DNA of 64,000 bases from Faucicola osloensis_C. GTDB taxonomy: Bacteria > Pseudomonadota > Gammaproteobacteria > Pseudomonadales > Moraxellaceae. This document shows, piece by piece, positions 1 to 7,936 of the stretch. A program made the position numbers and the translations under genes. The stretch's first letter is position 1. Every line of letters starts with the position of its first letter. The notes under the pieces were generated by a model. The model saw only the letters and a program-made list of their open reading frames with translations, made no database searches and was not told the origin of the DNA. Location of the stretch: assembly GCA_019353055.1 (NCBI GenBank), contig JABAHL010000001.1, forward strand, positions 434,001 to 498,000, read 5' to 3'.

Positions 1-58
1 TGGCTATATCAATTTGATATTGTTGGGGTACATTCATCAACTCAAAATAATTAACCAT
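1..58 (-). CDS. hscB: Fe-S cluster co-chaperone HscB (partial, N-terminus only)
   Basis: Only the first 19 codons lie in the window, from an ATG at 58 running off the left edge. The peptide starts MVNYFELMNVPQQYQID, which matches the J-domain start of HscB (E. coli begins MDYFTLFGLPARYQLD). HscB is the J-type partner of HscA that delivers IscU for cluster transfer. A purine-rich Shine-Dalgarno stretch (AGGGGAAG on the minus strand) precedes the start. Its place directly after iscA in an iscR-iscS-iscU-iscA order supports the call. Nothing can be said about the rest of the gene. Confidence 0.8.
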   Translation of the reverse strand, partial: MVNYFELMNVPQQYQIDIA

Positions 59-110
59 TTTCAACTTCCCCTACCGAGCCATCACTATACTGACAAAAAA
101 ATACTAAAAA

Positions 111-452
111 TTAAACGGTGAAAGATTCACCACAGCCACACTCACCTTTTTGGTTTGGATTACTAAATTTAAAGCCTTCATTGAGACCTTCTTTGACAAA
201 ATCCATTTTTAAACCATTAAGATAAACTAAGCTTTTTGGATCGATAAATACACTCACCCCATTGCTTTCAAAACGTTGGTCGTTAGGGTCTGGCTCATCA
301 ACAAATTCCAGCACATAAGCTAAGCCAGAACAACCTGCGGTACGGATACCCACACGGATACCTTCCCCATGACCACGGTTTTGCAAAAAATCGCGTACAT
401 GTTCAGCTGCATCGTTTGATAATTCAATCACTTTACTACCCCATTTACTCAT
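111..452 (-). CDS. iscA: Iron-sulfur cluster assembly protein IscA
   Basis: A-type Fe-S carrier/scaffold, 113 aa from the chosen ATG. The three conserved cysteines are visible: C41 in TAGCSGLAY, and C105 and C107 in the ECGCGESF tail. The segment VLEFVDEPDPND and the FVKEGLNEGFKF block are nearly identical to E. coli IscA (107 aa). A TTG four codons further upstream (464) is also open; neither start has a strong Shine-Dalgarno, so ATG is preferred. It follows iscU after about 100 bp that contain a strong hairpin, and precedes hscB by about 50 bp. It acts in the cytosol in general Fe-S biogenesis. Confidence 0.95.
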   Translation of the reverse strand: MSKWGSKVIELSNDAAEHVRDFLQNRGHGEGIRVGIRTAGCSGLAYVLEFVDEPDPNDQRFESNGVSVFIDPKSLVYLNGLKMDFVKEGLNEGFKFSNPNQKGECGCGESFTV

Positions 453-505
453 GTCAATCTGCAATCATTTCAATCTTTAGGCCAGTCACTTTGAGCGACT
501 CACAC

Positions 506-538
506 ACAGTCTTATTGAGAATGAATCAATAAGACTGT
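506..538 (-). other. Intercistronic hairpin between iscU and iscA
   Basis: A perfect 13-bp inverted repeat (506-518 with 526-538) with a 7-nt loop lies between the iscU stop and the iscA start. No T-run follows on the iscU-iscA transcript strand, so it does not look like a simple intrinsic terminator. It could stabilise the upstream message or mark an RNA-processing site that sets iscSU above iscA-hscB. The function is inference. Confidence 0.6.
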
Positions 539-555
539 TATAATCGTGCAGTCAA

Positions 556-939
556 TCAAGCTTCAGCTTTGGATTTATAATCTTCAATCGCTGCTTTAAT
601 GGCGTCTTCTGCTAGCACTGAGCAGTGCACTTTAACAGGCGGCAGTGCCAACTCTTCAGCAATATCTTTGTTTTTAATCGCGCTAGCTTCATCCAGGGTT
701 TTGCCTTTAAGCCATTCTGTGACCAATGAGCTTGAGGCAATGGCTGAACCGCAGCCATAGGTTTTAAAGCGCGCATCTTCAATGATACCATTATCACCCA
801 CTTGGATTTGCAGGCGCATCACATCACCACATGCTGGCGCACCAACCATACCGGTACCGACATTTTTGGCATCTTTATCTAAGTTTCCCACATTGCGTGG
901 ATTTTCATAATGGTCAAGCACTTTATCACTGTAGGCCAT
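556..939 (-). CDS. iscU: Fe-S cluster scaffold protein IscU
   Basis: The 127-aa scaffold on which IscS builds [2Fe-2S] clusters. All ligand positions are present: C37 and D39 in GAPACGD, C63 in TYGCGSA, and H105-C106 in VKVHCSVLAEDAI. The LPPVK motif recognised by the HscA chaperone is at residues 99-103. Length and sequence match the family along the full protein. The start ATG follows a clear Shine-Dalgarno (AAGGAAAA). It sits between iscS and iscA in the isc operon; hairpins occur just before its ribosome site and after its stop. Confidence 0.97.
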   Translation of the reverse strand: MAYSDKVLDHYENPRNVGNLDKDAKNVGTGMVGAPACGDVMRLQIQVGDNGIIEDARFKTYGCGSAIASSSLVTEWLKGKTLDEASAIKNKDIAEELALPPVKVHCSVLAEDAIKAAIEDYKSKAEA

Positions 940-958
940 TTCATTTTCCTTTTGGCTG

Positions 959-975
959 GTTACGTCAAACGTAAC
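959..975 (-). other. Hairpin upstream of the iscU ribosome-binding site
   Basis: A 7-bp perfect stem, GTTACGT/ACGTAAC, with a CAA triloop lies in the iscS-iscU gap about 10 nt before the iscU Shine-Dalgarno. It is too short and lacks a T-run for termination. With the hairpin at 506-538 it brackets the iscU message. A role in message stability or translation is inference. Confidence 0.4.
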
Positions 976-1035
976 TGACTAATCTTTAATTATTAAATTG
1001 AATAAGTTTTAATGGAAATTAATTTTTAATACAAA

Positions 1036-2253
1036 TTAATGTTCGTTCCATTCCACACTATTTAAATCAACGCCTTCTTGGTACATGTCCCAAAGCGGTG
1101 ATAAAGCGCGTAATTTTTCAACCGCGGTTCGCACCTCAGCAATCGCATGGTCAATATCTTCTTCGGTCGTATAGCGACCCAAACTAAAACGAATTGAACT
1201 GTGAGCAAGCTCATCTGACAATCCAAGCGCGCGTAATACGTAGGAAGGCTCAAGCGTTGCTGACGTACAAGCAGAACCCGACGACACGGCAAAATCTTTC
1301 AATGACATCATCAAGGATTCGCCTTCTACAAAGTTAAAGCTGATGTTGACGATATTTGGAATACTGTGATTCATGTCACCATTGAGATAAATTTCATCAA
1401 GCTCTTTTAAGCCATCCCACAGACGTTGACGCAGTTTTGTAAGTCTGGCTTCATCTTCTGCCATACGTTTACCTGCAATGGCAAAGGCTTCACCCATCCC
1501 CACGATCTGATGCGTTGCCAACGTACCTGAACGCATACCACGCTCATGACCGCCACCTTGCATTTGTGATTTTAGACGCACACGTGGTTTACGGCGAACA
1601 TATAAAGCACCAATACCTTTAGGACCATAAATTTTATGGGCAGAAAAACTCATCAAATCAACTTTTAATTGTTCTAAATCAATCGGAGTTTTACCGGCTG
1701 CCTGCGCCGCATCGACATGAAAAATAATACCTTTTTCACGTGTGATTTCACCAATCGCCGCAACATCTGTTAGGGTGCCAAGTTCGTTGTTCACCATCAT
1801 TAGGGACACTAAAATAGTATCTTCACGAATAGCATCTTTAACTTGGTCAACCGTGATCAGACCAGTCTTTGGCTGTGGGTCTAGATAGGTAATTTCAAAA
1901 CCTTCTGTTTCTAATTCACGGCAGACGTCTAGCACAGCTTTATGTTCAATTTTACTGGTAATGATGTGTTTGCCTTTACCACTATAAAATTGCGCCGCAC
2001 CTTTAATCGCCAAATTGTCTGACTCAGTAGCCCCTGAAGTAAAGACAATTTCACGTGAATCGGCGTTGATTAATTCTGCGATTTGCTCACGGGCAGTTTC
2101 AACCGCTTCCTCAGCTTGCCAACCAAACCCATGCGAACGCGAGGCAGGATTACCAAACACGCCATCAAAGGTCATGTATTTCATCATCTTTTGGGCGACT
2201 TGCTCATCAATTGGTGTGGTCGCGGCATAATCTAAATAGACTAATTTATTCAT
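1036..2253 (-). CDS. iscS: Cysteine desulfurase IscS
   Basis: PLP enzyme, 405 aa, that takes sulfur from L-cysteine as a persulfide and passes it to IscU and other acceptors. The PLP lysine is K207 in SFSAHKIYGPKG, with H105 in the KIEHKAVLD motif. The mobile-loop cysteine is C329 in SSGSACTSA. These are one residue off the E. coli numbering (K206, C328). The start overlaps the end of iscR by 4 nt (ATGA-type overlap), so the two are translationally linked. It also supplies sulfur for tRNA thiolation in other bacteria. Confidence 0.97.
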   Translation of the reverse strand: MNKLVYLDYAATTPIDEQVAQKMMKYMTFDGVFGNPASRSHGFGWQAEEAVETAREQIAELINADSREIVFTSGATESDNLAIKGAAQFYSGKGKHIITSKIEHKAVLDVCRELETEGFEITYLDPQPKTGLITVDQVKDAIREDTILVSLMMVNNELGTLTDVAAIGEITREKGIIFHVDAAQAAGKTPIDLEQLKVDLMSFSAHKIYGPKGIGALYVRRKPRVRLKSQMQGGGHERGMRSGTLATHQIVGMGEAFAIAGKRMAEDEARLTKLRQRLWDGLKELDEIYLNGDMNHSIPNIVNISFNFVEGESLMMSLKDFAVSSGSACTSATLEPSYVLRALGLSDELAHSSIRFSLGRYTTEEDIDHAIAEVRTAVEKLRALSPLWDMYQEGVDLNSVEWNEH

Positions 2254-2864
2254 GCTAACAAATTCTCCCCAGAATTTTGTTTTAAGGTTTTGCTGTTATC
2301 AGCTAATGAATGATTGTTACTAATATTACTAACTTTAGTGGTGCTATGCTTTGCTCGTTGCGATACAGGCGCATCCGTCATCGGGTTTACCGCAGACTGA
2401 TTTTTATCCTGCATATCTTCAACCATCAAAATTTGACGCTCAGAAATTTCACGGATAATTTGACGATTAATAAGCGTATCTAGTGTCACGGTCGACAAAT
2501 AGTTTTCAATTTGCTCAGACAATCCATTCCATAAATCATGGGTTAAACACATAGCGCCGTCTTGGCAGTTGCCCTTACCTTCGCAAGCTCTGGCATCCAC
2601 CGACTCATCAACTGCTGAAATAATAGTCATAATCGAGATTTCATTAATGGGTTTGGCAATATGGTAACCACCTGAGGCACCGCGAGTGCTCACCACCAAC
2701 CCTTTTTTACGCAGCTTTGAAAACAACTGCTCAAGATAAGAAATAGAAATCTCTTGACGTTTTGCGATATCAGACAATGACACAGCCAATTCATGTTTTT
2801 GCTCTTGCAATGCCAAATCTAGCAGCGCCGTCACTGCATAGCGTCCTCGGGTTGTCAATCGCAT
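2250..2864 (-). CDS. iscR: Fe-S-sensing regulator IscR (Rrf2 family)
   Basis: Transcription regulator of 204 aa with an N-terminal winged helix (MRLTTRGRYAVTALLDLAL) and the recognition segment ISYLEQLFSKLRKKGLV. The cluster ligands C94, C100, C106 and H109 have the canonical C-x5-C-x5-C-x2-H spacing of E. coli IscR (C92/C98/C104/H107), so it should bind [2Fe-2S] and repress its own operon. The last ~55 residues form a polar Ser/Asn/Thr-rich tail that is longer than in E. coli IscR (162 aa). It is the first gene of the isc operon and overlaps iscS. Two IscR-like sites lie upstream. Confidence 0.95.
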   Translation of the reverse strand: MRLTTRGRYAVTALLDLALQEQKHELAVSLSDIAKRQEISISYLEQLFSKLRKKGLVVSTRGASGGYHIAKPINEISIMTIISAVDESVDARACEGKGNCQDGAMCLTHDLWNGLSEQIENYLSTVTLDTLINRQIIREISERQILMVEDMQDKNQSAVNPMTDAPVSQRAKHSTTKVSNISNNHSLADNSKTLKQNSGENLLA

Positions 2865-2944
2865 AGTAGCCCCACTTAGGTTAAAAATTTAAATCTGTTC
2901 AAGCACAGTAAGCTGTGAAAACACGTTTTATGGTTGGTATGGCT

Positions 2945-2974
2945 ATTATATGAAAATCCGAGTCTTTTAGTCAA
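2945..2974 (-). promoter_or_regulatory. Promoter of the isc operon
   Basis: On the minus strand a -35 box TTGACT (2969-2974) and a perfect -10 box TATAAT (2945-2950) are 18 bp apart, about 80 bp upstream of the iscR start. The -35 lies inside the first IscR-like site, as expected for a promoter repressed by IscR. Confidence 0.75.
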
Positions 2975-3003
2975 GATTAATTCTTACTAAAACACTCGGA
3001 TTT
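2954..3003 (-). promoter_or_regulatory. Two inverted IscR type-1-like operator sites
   Basis: Two copies of a ~23-bp element resembling the type-1 IscR box (YYGACT-N5-AGTCRR-like halves) lie at 2954-2976 and 2981-3003. They are near-exact inverted copies of each other, separated by 4 bp, so together they form a ~50-bp imperfect palindrome. The first covers the -35 box. Site identity is inferred from similarity to the known consensus and the position in front of iscR. Confidence 0.6.
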
Positions 3004-3040
3004 ATTTATTTCTCGGATTTATTTACTCAATGATAAGCGA

Positions 3041-3090
3041 TTTTTTATCAAAGCAATTTTTTTATCAAAGCAATTTTTTATCAAAGCCAT
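3041..3090. repeat. Three tandem copies of a 16-17 bp AT-rich unit
   Basis: The unit TTTTTTATCAAAGCAA occurs at 3041-3056, 3057-3073 and, with a changed end, 3074-3090. It sits just past the 3' end of the minus-strand gene 3108-3770. No function is evident. Confidence 0.85.
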
Positions 3091-3107
3091 ATAGGGGGGA
3101 ATGGGTG

Positions 3108-3770
3108 TTATTTTACCGCCCAACCAATCGCACAAATGATGAATAATACAAAAAATGCGATTGCCGCGCCTTTCATCCATTTATTTTTACTGTTTAATTC
3201 TAAAATTTGTGCTTCAAGCGCTGTTTTTTGTAGATTTGCGGCGTTGACTTGGGTATTGAGTGCCTCGACTTGTTGTTTATAGTCAGCATCGGTTTTGATA
3301 GGTTTTTTGACTTTTTGCTTGTCTTTATCGCCTTTAACTGCTTTTGTGATGACTTGTAATAGCTGATTGATACCAATTTGATGTAAAAAAGCCTTCACCT
3401 CTGCCGTCTTTTGTGCTTCGCCGCGAATTTGTAGCTGCTCGATGGCTTTGGGCTGATTGGTAAATAAATTCTGGGCGATTTGCCAAGTAAAGCCGTTGAT
3501 GGTCACGTCGACCTGCTGAGAAGGCTGTAATTGACTGTCTAACAAAATGCCGTTAACGGTAAAGGTCACATAAAAGGTGACGTTTGGGATATAAGCGTGA
3601 ATACGAACGACAGTATTGGTAGTGGCTAAAGGATAGACAACCTTACGAAGATCTGCGTCAAAACGTAGCAACAGGGTCAGCAAGGTTTCAATAATCACTA
3701 ATACCACATTGAGCGCTGTCGTGGCTATATTGCTTGGGGCATTGGTCGAAGTTTGAAAATTATCGTTCAT
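3108..3770 (-). CDS. Unknown C-terminally membrane-anchored protein
   Basis: 220 aa, not recognised with confidence. An amphipathic N-terminal helical part (IATTALNVVLVIIETLLTLLLRFD) is followed by a beta-rich middle with patterns such as VTFYVTFTVNG and VDVTINGFTWQIA, a basic lysine-rich stretch near residues 145-160, a predicted coiled coil (~165-195) and one C-terminal membrane segment (~198-219, AAIAFFVLFIICAIGWAV). The first two parts loosely recall SCP2-like lipid-binding proteins such as UbiJ; this is only an impression. The ATG has a GGAA ribosome site. It stands alone, between the isc promoter and hupB. Confidence 0.6.
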   Translation of the reverse strand: MNDNFQTSTNAPSNIATTALNVVLVIIETLLTLLLRFDADLRKVVYPLATTNTVVRIHAYIPNVTFYVTFTVNGILLDSQLQPSQQVDVTINGFTWQIAQNLFTNQPKAIEQLQIRGEAQKTAEVKAFLHQIGINQLLQVITKAVKGDKDKQKVKKPIKTDADYKQQVEALNTQVNAANLQKTALEAQILELNSKNKWMKGAAIAFFVLFIICAIGWAVK

Positions 3771-4218
3771 TAAATTTCCACAAAATTAATCAAATATGGG
3801 TTTTGTAATTTGTCGATAGTGTAGCTTTAAAAGGGTGTTAATAACATTAATTATTGTAAGTCTAGTATAAAACATTGTCAGTCGCTAAGTATTAGTCAAG
3901 AAATCATTGTAAGATTGGTTTTGAGTCACTTTTACTCTCTATAGTCGTATATATCAAGTTTTAGCGGTTTTTGTTGAAATAAAATGTTATCGTTTGGTGT
4001 GCCAACCGCTATATTTTGCAAAAACACGTTAATCAATGCTTAATTGCACAGAAATTATGATTAAACTGCTTGTGAAGCCGTTGGAGTTTACTTATAATCG
4101 AATCATAATTACTTATGCAGCACTTGATACTCAAGGCTTTGAGCCTAATTACTTGTCAAGCGTATGCTTTGTATATATAACGTTTATTTTCATCCCTAAA
4201 AATTTGAAGGATATTCTT
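3771..4218. other. Long AT-rich intergenic region before hupB
   Basis: 448 bp without a convincing gene. An open frame extends upstream from hupB (from 4036) but has no ribosome site and unlikely codon use. The only support found is a sigma70-type promoter at 4153-4181. Otherwise it holds AT-rich sequence. Confidence 0.6.
4153..4181 (+). promoter_or_regulatory. Likely hupB promoter
   Basis: TTGTCA (4153-4158) and TATAAC (4176-4181) are 17 bp apart, 38 bp upstream of the hupB ATG. Spacing and position fit a sigma70 promoter. Confidence 0.5.
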
Positions 4219-4491
4219 ATGAATAAGTCAGAATTAGTTGATAGCATTGCTAAAAAAAGTGGTCTTTCTAAAGCCCAATCAACTGAAGCATTAAATGCCT
4301 TTATCGCAACAATTGGCGAAGCAATGAAAGCCAATGATACCGTTTCATTGGTTGGCTTTGGTACGTTTAGCGTGAAAGAACGCCAAGCACGTACAGGTCG
4401 TAACCCACAGACTAAAGAAGAAATCCAAATCCCAGCAAGCAAAGTGCCAAGCTTTAAAGCAGGTAAAAGTTTAAAAGATATGGTTAACTAA
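4219..4491 (+). CDS. hupB: Nucleoid DNA-binding protein HU
   Basis: 90-aa histone-like protein that bends and compacts DNA as a dimer. The start MNKSELVDSIAKKSGLSKA, the GFGTFSVKERQARTGRNPQT beta-arm with the conserved Arg-Asn-Pro tip that intercalates into DNA, and the KVPSFKAGKSLKDMVN end match the HU family across the whole length. The ATG at 4219 follows AAGGA at the right spacing. It is monocistronic, with its own promoter and a strong terminator. hupB rather than hupA is a guess by similarity. Confidence 0.95.
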   Translation: MNKSELVDSIAKKSGLSKAQSTEALNAFIATIGEAMKANDTVSLVGFGTFSVKERQARTGRNPQTKEEIQIPASKVPSFKAGKSLKDMVN

Positions 4492-4515
4492 TTAACCCTA
4501 TATCTCTTTATATGT

Positions 4516-4549
4516 AAAAAAGCGTATTTTTAATTAAATACGCTTTTTT
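4516..4549 (+). terminator. Intrinsic terminator after hupB
   Basis: The stem AAAAAAGCGTATTT/AAATACGCTTTTTT with a 6-nt loop and flanking A/T runs lies 25 bp after the hupB stop. Confidence 0.85.
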
Positions 4550-4602
4550 ATTGTCTTAATGACTATGAAAATCAAATTCAAAAACCGAGTAAAAACTTAA
4601 GT

Positions 4603-4634
4603 AAAAAACCACTATTTTTACATAGTGGTTTTTT
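4603..4634 (-). terminator. Intrinsic terminator after the mltD-like gene
   Basis: The stem AAAAAACCACTAT/ATAGTGGTTTTTT with a short loop lies 22 bp past the 3' end of the minus-strand transglycosylase gene. It could also act on the plus strand. Confidence 0.75.
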
Positions 4635-4655
4635 ATTTTATAAACTATAGTTAAC

Positions 4656-7600
4656 CTATTTTGGCACTGTAATGGTTTGACCCACTTTTAGCGATGCTGT
4701 TGGTGACAAGTTGTTTAGACTAGCCAGCTCTTTAGGGCTGACGCCAAAACGCCCTGCCAAAGAAATTAAGCCTTCGCCTGCTTTAACTTTATAGGTTGTT
4801 GTGGTTTTTGGAATTTTGATATTTTGACCAATCAATAATGATTCATTACCTTTTAAGTTATTTAAAGCGGCTAGTTCACTTTTAGAAACGCCATATTTTG
4901 CACTCAAGTTTGTCAGGCTATCCCCTGATTTTACTTGGTAGCCCTGCGCATCACTACGACTATATTTACTTACTGGCTTTGACGTTGGCTTGTTATCATC
5001 CTCTGATTGGGTGTCTTTGGCTGCTTTGGTCTCTTTTTTTGTTTCTTTTTTGCTCTCGGGTTTCGCAGAGTCGCGTTTGATGGTCGATTCGCGGGTCGCT
5101 GTCACACTAGCTACCGTACCCAATCCCGCTTGAGGAATAACCAGTTTTTGCCCTTGAATTAAGTTGGCGGTCGGTTTTAGATAGTTGGCTTTGGCCAAGT
5201 CTGCTACCGTTAAATCAAAGTTATTGGCGATGCTACCTAAGCTATCACCTGGGCGTACCGTGTAGTTAATCGATTTGCCAGCGAGCGCATATTTGACCTT
5301 TTCAACTGTGACAGGCACGATGATGACCTGCCCTTTTTGCACACGATAATTGGTGTTAAAACCGTTGACATCGGCAATGTCTTTGGGCGATACGGATAAT
5401 CTATCAGCGATACCCGACAAGGTATCACCGGTCTGAACGGTATATCGACTTGATACCGGTTGCAATTCAGCTCTAGCAGGGGCAGGCTTTTGCGCTGTAG
5501 GCTTTGCCACTGGCGGTTTTGGCATTTTGTCTGGAATTAACCACAAGTTTTGGTTGGTACGCACTTGATAAGTGACTGGTAAGTTATTGAATTTTGCTAA
5601 CTCACTGACATTTAGATCAAACTTGTCGGCGATGCCTGTCAAGGTGTCCCCCGCTTGCACGATATAGCTATTGGCTTTACGTTTTGGCGCTTCCGCTACT
5701 TTGGGTTCGATAGGCTTGGCGTTGTACAAGTAAAGTGTTGAACCTGCTAGCAAGGCAGCATTTGGGTCAATTTGGTTCCATTCAGCGATATCTCGCCAAT
5801 TCACACCCATGCGACTGGCGATATTTGCCAAGGTGTCGCCAGCTTTGACTTGATACGTGCTGCGTGTGCCACTCGGACGTTTTTTGGCAGCCGGCTTGCT
5901 TACTGTAACAGCTTTGCTTTCACTGGTGGTATTGGATTTGCTCGTGGTCACTTGCGCCGTGTTTGGGGCTTTGCCATTTAAGCTCGATGCTTGGGTAATT
6001 TTGACCTCTTTTGGCAACACTACTGGCGGCTCTTCGTAACTGAGTTTTTTGGTTTCGCCTTTGGCTTCTAACACAGATTGCTGGGTCTGAATGGCATTGA
6101 GCTTGATATTGCCATCGGTAGGGTTAATGGCTTGCTCTACTTGGGGTGCGGTTTTTTCGATTTCTTTAGCAATCAAGTTACGCTCTTGATTGGATAAAGG
6201 CGGCTCTTGCACCACGGTGTTGTTGGCAGTAACAACGGCTGAAGTGGTTGGTAATGTATTGGTAGACTGCATTTCAGCGGTCACTATTTTTTGCTCAGTG
6301 GCGGTAATCGGTGGTTCTTTGATGACCGTATTGCGACTTTGAATGCTTGACGTACTAGGAATCGGGGCGATATAAGTCGTGGTTTGGTTTTTAACCATAC
6401 TAGTTGCCATCGCCGCCAAATCGCTGCTAGACGATGGCAAGTTAACTGTTTCTTTTTTGCTATAGGCTTGTTTGGCGGCACTCAGTGAATCACCCTGACT
6501 TGTGGTGGTAGTTCGGGTTTGGTTGCCAGAATTTGTGGTCGGTGTGTTATAAGTCGGTGTAATAGTTTTAGGCGTGACATAGCTATTGTTTGCCAAATAA
6601 CCTTGCTGACTCATATAACCATTACCCCGTAATTGGGTGATTTTACGGTCAACTGATTCATTGAGATCATTGGGAATCAAAATACGACTTGGTCCCGACA
6701 TATCTACCGTACCTGCAATCAACGCAGGATTTAGGGCGCGCAGTTCATCGTAGCTTACGCCTGTCAGACTGCCAATTTCATACAAGCTCACCCCAACATT
6801 GGCAGGGACACTTCTAAAATGCTGACGGTTTGCAATTGCGGGTAAATACACATTGTAGGTGCTCGGATTTTTGACAATTTGCGCCACTGCCAAAAATCGA
6901 GGGACATAGTTCATCGTTTCAGTAGGTAGTTTGAGCGACCAATAATCCGTGGGTAGCCCGCGCGCTGCATTGTAATTAATCGCAGATTGGATACGACCAG
7001 GACCGGCATTGTACGATGCCAATGCCAACTCCCAACTACCAAACTGGTTATACAAGGCGGTCAAAAAGTCGTAAGCGGCACGGGTTGACTCAATCACATC
7101 ACGGCGACCATCAAAGGTGCTGGTTTGATTCAACCCATAAATACGGCCTGTACTTGGAATAAACTGCCATAACCCTGCCGCAGATGCGTTACTATTGGCA
7201 TTAGGGTCATAAGAGCTTTCAATGACAGGCAATAATGCCAGTTCCGTTGGAATATTGCGACGTTCAGCTTCTCGCACTGTATAGTATAAATAGCGGCTAG
7301 CACGCGCTGTTAATCGGTTTAGATAGTCTTGGCGGCTAATAAACCAACTTTTCTGCGCTTCAATACGCGGATCGTACACATTCGAGTTCATACGAAAATT
7401 GACGCGCAGTCTATCCCACAGATTACCATAGCGCTGAACCAACAAAGCGTTATTCTCTACCATGGTCATGTCGGTGGCTTCAAGCAAGCCTTCAAGTTCA
7501 TCCAAACTATCCATATCCAGTAGCGCTGCATTTTCTTGCGCGCTACGCACCGTGCTTTTGCTGTGACTGGATGATCCAATCATGGGTTTACCCGCTGGAC

Positions 7601-7709
7601 TGGTGGTGCTGGTTGGCGCACTGCTACAGGCTGCCAAAATAATAGAGGAAATAGCTAAACTTAACGGTTTGATAGTTTTTTTTGATGAATGGCTTATCGA
7701 AAGCAACAT
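4656..7709 (-). CDS. mltD: MltD-type membrane-bound lytic murein transglycosylase with many LysM domains
   Basis: Lipoprotein of 1017 aa that should cleave peptidoglycan glycan strands in the periplasm. The ATG at 7709 has AGGA at good spacing; the signal peptide ends at lipobox LAAC with C28. The SLT catalytic domain carries LPVIESSYDPNAN (catalytic Glu near residue 164) and the AGLWQFIPSTG and ASYNAGPGRI motifs. After a LysM-like segment comes a long Thr/Ser/Gln-rich linker, then six clear LysM repeats in the last ~400 residues (each Y-x-V-x-x-G-[DE]-x-L...P). E. coli MltD is 452 aa with two LysM, so this protein is unusually long. It is transcribed alone and ended by a terminator. Confidence 0.9.
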   Translation of the reverse strand: MLLSISHSSKKTIKPLSLAISSIILAACSSAPTSTTSPAGKPMIGSSSHSKSTVRSAQENAALLDMDSLDELEGLLEATDMTMVENNALLVQRYGNLWDRLRVNFRMNSNVYDPRIEAQKSWFISRQDYLNRLTARASRYLYYTVREAERRNIPTELALLPVIESSYDPNANSNASAAGLWQFIPSTGRIYGLNQTSTFDGRRDVIESTRAAYDFLTALYNQFGSWELALASYNAGPGRIQSAINYNAARGLPTDYWSLKLPTETMNYVPRFLAVAQIVKNPSTYNVYLPAIANRQHFRSVPANVGVSLYEIGSLTGVSYDELRALNPALIAGTVDMSGPSRILIPNDLNESVDRKITQLRGNGYMSQQGYLANNSYVTPKTITPTYNTPTTNSGNQTRTTTTSQGDSLSAAKQAYSKKETVNLPSSSSDLAAMATSMVKNQTTTYIAPIPSTSSIQSRNTVIKEPPITATEQKIVTAEMQSTNTLPTTSAVVTANNTVVQEPPLSNQERNLIAKEIEKTAPQVEQAINPTDGNIKLNAIQTQQSVLEAKGETKKLSYEEPPVVLPKEVKITQASSLNGKAPNTAQVTTSKSNTTSESKAVTVSKPAAKKRPSGTRSTYQVKAGDTLANIASRMGVNWRDIAEWNQIDPNAALLAGSTLYLYNAKPIEPKVAEAPKRKANSYIVQAGDTLTGIADKFDLNVSELAKFNNLPVTYQVRTNQNLWLIPDKMPKPPVAKPTAQKPAPARAELQPVSSRYTVQTGDTLSGIADRLSVSPKDIADVNGFNTNYRVQKGQVIIVPVTVEKVKYALAGKSINYTVRPGDSLGSIANNFDLTVADLAKANYLKPTANLIQGQKLVIPQAGLGTVASVTATRESTIKRDSAKPESKKETKKETKAAKDTQSEDDNKPTSKPVSKYSRSDAQGYQVKSGDSLTNLSAKYGVSKSELAALNNLKGNESLLIGQNIKIPKTTTTYKVKAGEGLISLAGRFGVSPKELASLNNLSPTASLKVGQTITVPK

Positions 7710-7875
7710 GATAATTCCTAGCTCTTTTTTGCAATTTAGATGTAGCACATATACCCATCTCATAGCGTAAAACTATGAAAGAATATAAGCTAAAATTTGA
7801 CATTATAAATAAAAAAACGGCTGTGATTTCAAGCCAGTGAAATTAAATATTGGCTGAAATTATACTAGAATCCAT

Positions 7876-7908
7876 AAAAAAAGTGGCACAAAACTTTTGC
7901 ACCACCCT
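7876..7908 (-). terminator. Intrinsic terminator after the NTF2-like gene
   Basis: On the minus strand a GTGG/CCAC-based stem, extended by complementary CAAAA/TTTTG, is followed by a run of seven T, about 30 bp past the stop at 7937. Confidence 0.65.
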
Positions 7909-7936
7909 GTTTAACACCACTTTTAATACCACTAAA

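Noticed and set aside
4036..4218. N-terminal extension of HU to 151 aa
   Set aside because: The ATG at 4219 has a good ribosome site and gives the standard 90-aa HU; the extension overlaps the promoter.
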